Assembly: GCA_018697195.1 (NCBI GenBank) | Contig: CM031858.1 | Coordinates: forward strand, 125,509,221-125,573,220 | DNA from: Certhia americana | Lineage: Eukaryota; Chordata; Aves; Passeriformes; Certhiidae | Length of the DNA: 64,000 bases | Reading direction: 5' to 3' | Shown: positions 60,826-64,000 of the stretch, piece by piece | How positions within the stretch are numbered: position 1 is the first letter of the stretch | How the letters are laid out: every line of letters begins with the position of its first letter | Notes under the pieces: model-generated | Databases searched by the model: none | Seen by the model: the letters and a program-made list of their open reading frames with translations, nothing else | What the model was told of the DNA's origin: nothing | Made by a program: the position numbers and the translations under genes

Positions 60826-63800
60826 TTACTCTGAAACAGGAAAAAGGCAAAGATTTTTTTTTTCTGGATAGTGTTTATTTTCATTAACGCATCAATACCA
60901 TCTGATGGACAGATCAGATGTCAATGGAGTTATCTGTTGGCAGAGATGTGTGATAATTACAGCTGAGTTTTGAGACCTGCTGTTAAAATTCACTAGTGCT
61001 AAATCTACATTATCAAATACATTAAGATATAGAAAAAATACCAGTATAAAAAGAGTATTAAAACATTGCAAGAATAATATTTGGATATTACCACATGAAT
61101 AGTTCTGTTATGCAGGAATTACTTCTTGGGGCTATTTAAAAGGTAAAAGCAGAACATGACTTCAGTTTTATTTGTAAACACAATAAGGTGTCTGAGAGCA
61201 TGATAAAACATAAGCTAGTTTTAGTATGAGTTATGGGATGGAACAGCTGGCTCTGTAGGAAATAACATCCACCTCCCTTGATACAATTGTTCTGCTGCAG
61301 AACACAGCAGATGTATTCATTGTCTTCTGAAAAGTCTGTATGTATGACATGGAGAAGTATCCCCTACAGAAAAGAAACTTCTATCTGATATAAAATACAT
61401 GAAAAGAATATATTCCAATGAAGTTCTCATGAGATACCATTAGTCTGGTAACTTTTATTCAGGCAAAAGGGGATTTTGGGATATTAATGAAATAAGAGCT
61501 GCGTATGGGTATTAAAGATGAAGATAATCTTGACCCTAACAGAAGACTGGAAGTGAAAGGTGCACTGCATGGCAGTGATATAACCATGAGAAGAAATTGG
61601 TCACACAAAATAAAGAAATTAAAGTTGTCAATATGCCATCCTCAGTGACCAAGAAATGAGATGACATGTACTTTTCCTGTGAGGGAATTCAATCTCCCCA
61701 TGGAAAAAAAAAAATATCTATGCTAATGATATATCAGGAACACTCCTGCAAGTATCAAAAAGATAGAAAATAAAAACCCCAAGGGTTTTAGTAGCTATCA
61801 TAAATCCACCACATGTACAATTGCTGAATTACAATATATTTATCTGTAAAGATATATCTCTAGACTCTAGTATTTAATCATATATGTTAAACTTCTATTA
61901 AATAAGATTAATCGTGCAGTAGGCATGTGTAGTATGGTGAGTTTGATATACTGTGAGACTTCTCATCAAAGAAGCAAAAGTAGTTTTTGTAATCTGGAGG
62001 AAGCTGGTTAACTAGCATCTCTATTGTTAGTGTAGAATTTAAGGCAAAGTTTTTGAGTTCAGAGATTTCTAACTGCTTTCAAATAGGATTCCTCATTGCC
62101 AATTTGCTAATCTTTATCACAAGTCTTTTACAACTCAGATCTTGTTGACCTAAGTATGCTGTTGCTTATGTCACAGTATGAGATGGCCAAAGGCTCTAAG
62201 TCAAGAAATATTGGCTTTTTTGAAAAACACATAACAGTGACAGAACACAAACATAATTCTACTGTCATGGTTCCAGGTCAGCACATGAGACTATGTTCCA
62301 CTGATTACACTTCACAAAAATATGTGAGACTATGAAGTCATAAAATTTGAAAAACTGTCAAAGAAATGTGCTCCTAATTTCAACTACTGAATTCAGAAAA
62401 AATATTGATAACAATAACTGATGTAGACAGGATGTCTTTCTGGCCATTAGAGAAAGGAATACATAAGAGGATTTGATGTTCAAAAGGAATGAGAATTAGA
62501 GTATGTGACAGCTACTGGGCTTTGACAAGGGATTCTACACCCTTTAATCTGCAAATCAACATTTCACATTCAATTAATTGTTGAAAATGTGACCTTTATT
62601 AAATATATAGCAATCCCTTAATTATTAATTATATAATTCTGATGCCATTATAGTAAATTTATAATATTAATGCATAATTACCCATTTGCATAATTGAATT
62701 ATAGCATGGATGTGTGCTAAGAATGATAGTAAAGAATGAGCTTGGCCAGCTCTCTGACACTAGGCTTATTCCATTAATGTAGGACAACTAAGGTCAACAT
62801 CAGGTTTAAAAGAGACTATAGAGGAGGAATCTAATCTCTGGATAGCTGGCTAATTGCCTTATTTTCTGTGGTGATTATCATACCTCATCTTCTATGTGCT
62901 ACACCTGCAACAAATTACTCTTGCTGACACAATAGTGTGAACTAGAGGTGGAACTTCATATGATTTCTGTCTCCCCGTTGACTTCAGCAGTTTGTTGTTT
63001 CCCATTTGCTTTGTTTCCACCCTTTAAACTCTGTCACTAAAACATGATCAGAAAGAGAAAATTAGTTAAAATTTGGTAGTTTTTTCCCCCATTTCATTTC
63101 AAAGTGTGTTATTGACTAGTGTGTTGATACTGCAATTACAACATGGGAAAAACTAATAAATAAACCCTAATAAAAAAGCCCTAATAAACCCAAGATATTT
63201 TATTTATACATAATTTAATTTCAAGGTAAGGATTAGCTGTAAAATCATGTTTGTCTGGTTATTTTTGTTACAATGTTACTTGTAAGATCATGTGATCTCT
63301 GCTGTGCAAAAGACCAAGAGAAGAATGTCATCCAGAACCACAAAGGGAAGAATTTTGTTCTCAGTAGGCAGACTTGATGCAGGTAAAAAAATTAAAATTT
63401 TGCTTAAGACCATCCCATTTTAAAAATGGGGTCAAGTATCAAGAGAACACCTTATAGTAGATTGGCTTTGATCTTTGTTTGTTTGTTTCTACCTCCTTTC
63501 CTACTTAAAATAATATATTAACCCCACTTCAGTGTGAGCTAAACTGCTCACTGTGACTCTGTAATCAATTAATCCCCTTAGCCTTCCTGCTTGCCTTCCT
63601 GCTCACTTTCCTGTTGGCTAATTTGAAAGCATAATTTAGGTCAAAAAGCACTGACTTCAAGCTCTTTCAGTAATGCACTCTCTATTTTAGACGATTTGTG
63701 AAAAATAGGCTCCCTGTAAAACACCAAAGTCTCCATACACAGTAGATTTATTAAGAGCGAATATTTGAATATGTAGATATGCTGCTTCCACTAGCAGAAG

Positions 63801-64000
63801 ACTTACAGAAAATTAAGGTATATGCAAACAGTGTGCCAGACAAAAAAATGGTTGAATAGTATCCTTTTTATGAATATTTGACCAGAGAAGTGGAACCAAC
63901 ATTTTTCACAGTTCTATACTGTTTTTTGTCTTTGGTGTACATACATAGATATGCACATAGGTCCATATTTAAGAGGTATTGGGTTTGTAGACTCTCCCTC
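60826..64000. other. AT-rich non-coding stretch
   Basis: No gene, RNA gene or repeat family was recognised up to the window end. Confidence 0.5.

Overview
The window reads as AT-rich, gene-poor nuclear DNA from a bird. The case for a bird is the repeat content. CR1 LINE copies of avian type run through it on both strands, several ending in the ATTCTATGAT/TCTGTGAT octamer tail that CR1 has instead of poly(A). There are also solo LTRs of endogenous retroviruses in the layout typical of bird genomes. I see no L1 or Alu-type repeats, no bacterial-type operons and no CRISPR array. A passerine or other neoavian is plausible, but the sequence alone does not prove it.

No protein-coding gene can be identified with confidence. 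The open frames are short and AT-rich and have no recognisable domains. The only recognisable coding sequence is decayed CR1 ORF2 (reverse transcriptase), at 13320-14738 and in the minus-strand copy at 49884-50316. The window is most likely a gene desert or part of one very long intron. A few splice-like signals on the + strand would fit an intron: a 48-bp exon-like block at 47287-47334 and a zero-length acceptor/donor junction at 54702/54703 that resembles a recursive splice site.

Layout. 1-10 kb: CR1 copies at 1448-1965, 4804-5061, 5620-6290, 7223-7560, 9300-9424 and 9578-9796, plus a solo LTR at 2062-2529. 10-20 kb: a tandem duplication at 10995-11306, the longest CR1 (13320-14738) and a CR1 at 17492-17690. 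20-26 kb: an LTR with a TATA box at 20071-20708 and a deleted LTR at 24871-25185. 26-34 kb: a CpG-bearing exon-like block at 26907-27060, then a 600-bp inverted duplication (27886-28485 and 32694-33293). The left arm of the duplication is bracketed by a 55-bp direct repeat, and a GATA microsatellite lies in the spacer. 33.5-37.2 kb: a CR1 and two ancient CR1-like relics. 40.8-43 kb: a nearly intact solo LTR (40851-41538) and a GC-rich hairpin island (42415-42580). 48-51 kb: an LTR relic and the least decayed CR1. 60.3-60.8 kb: a CR1 split by a (TTCTC)n expansion that contains two unresolved bases.

The most unusual structure is the 600-bp inverted duplication. One arm looks like a templated insertion copied from the other arm 4.2 kb away, leaving a 55-bp target duplication and a 5-bp filler.
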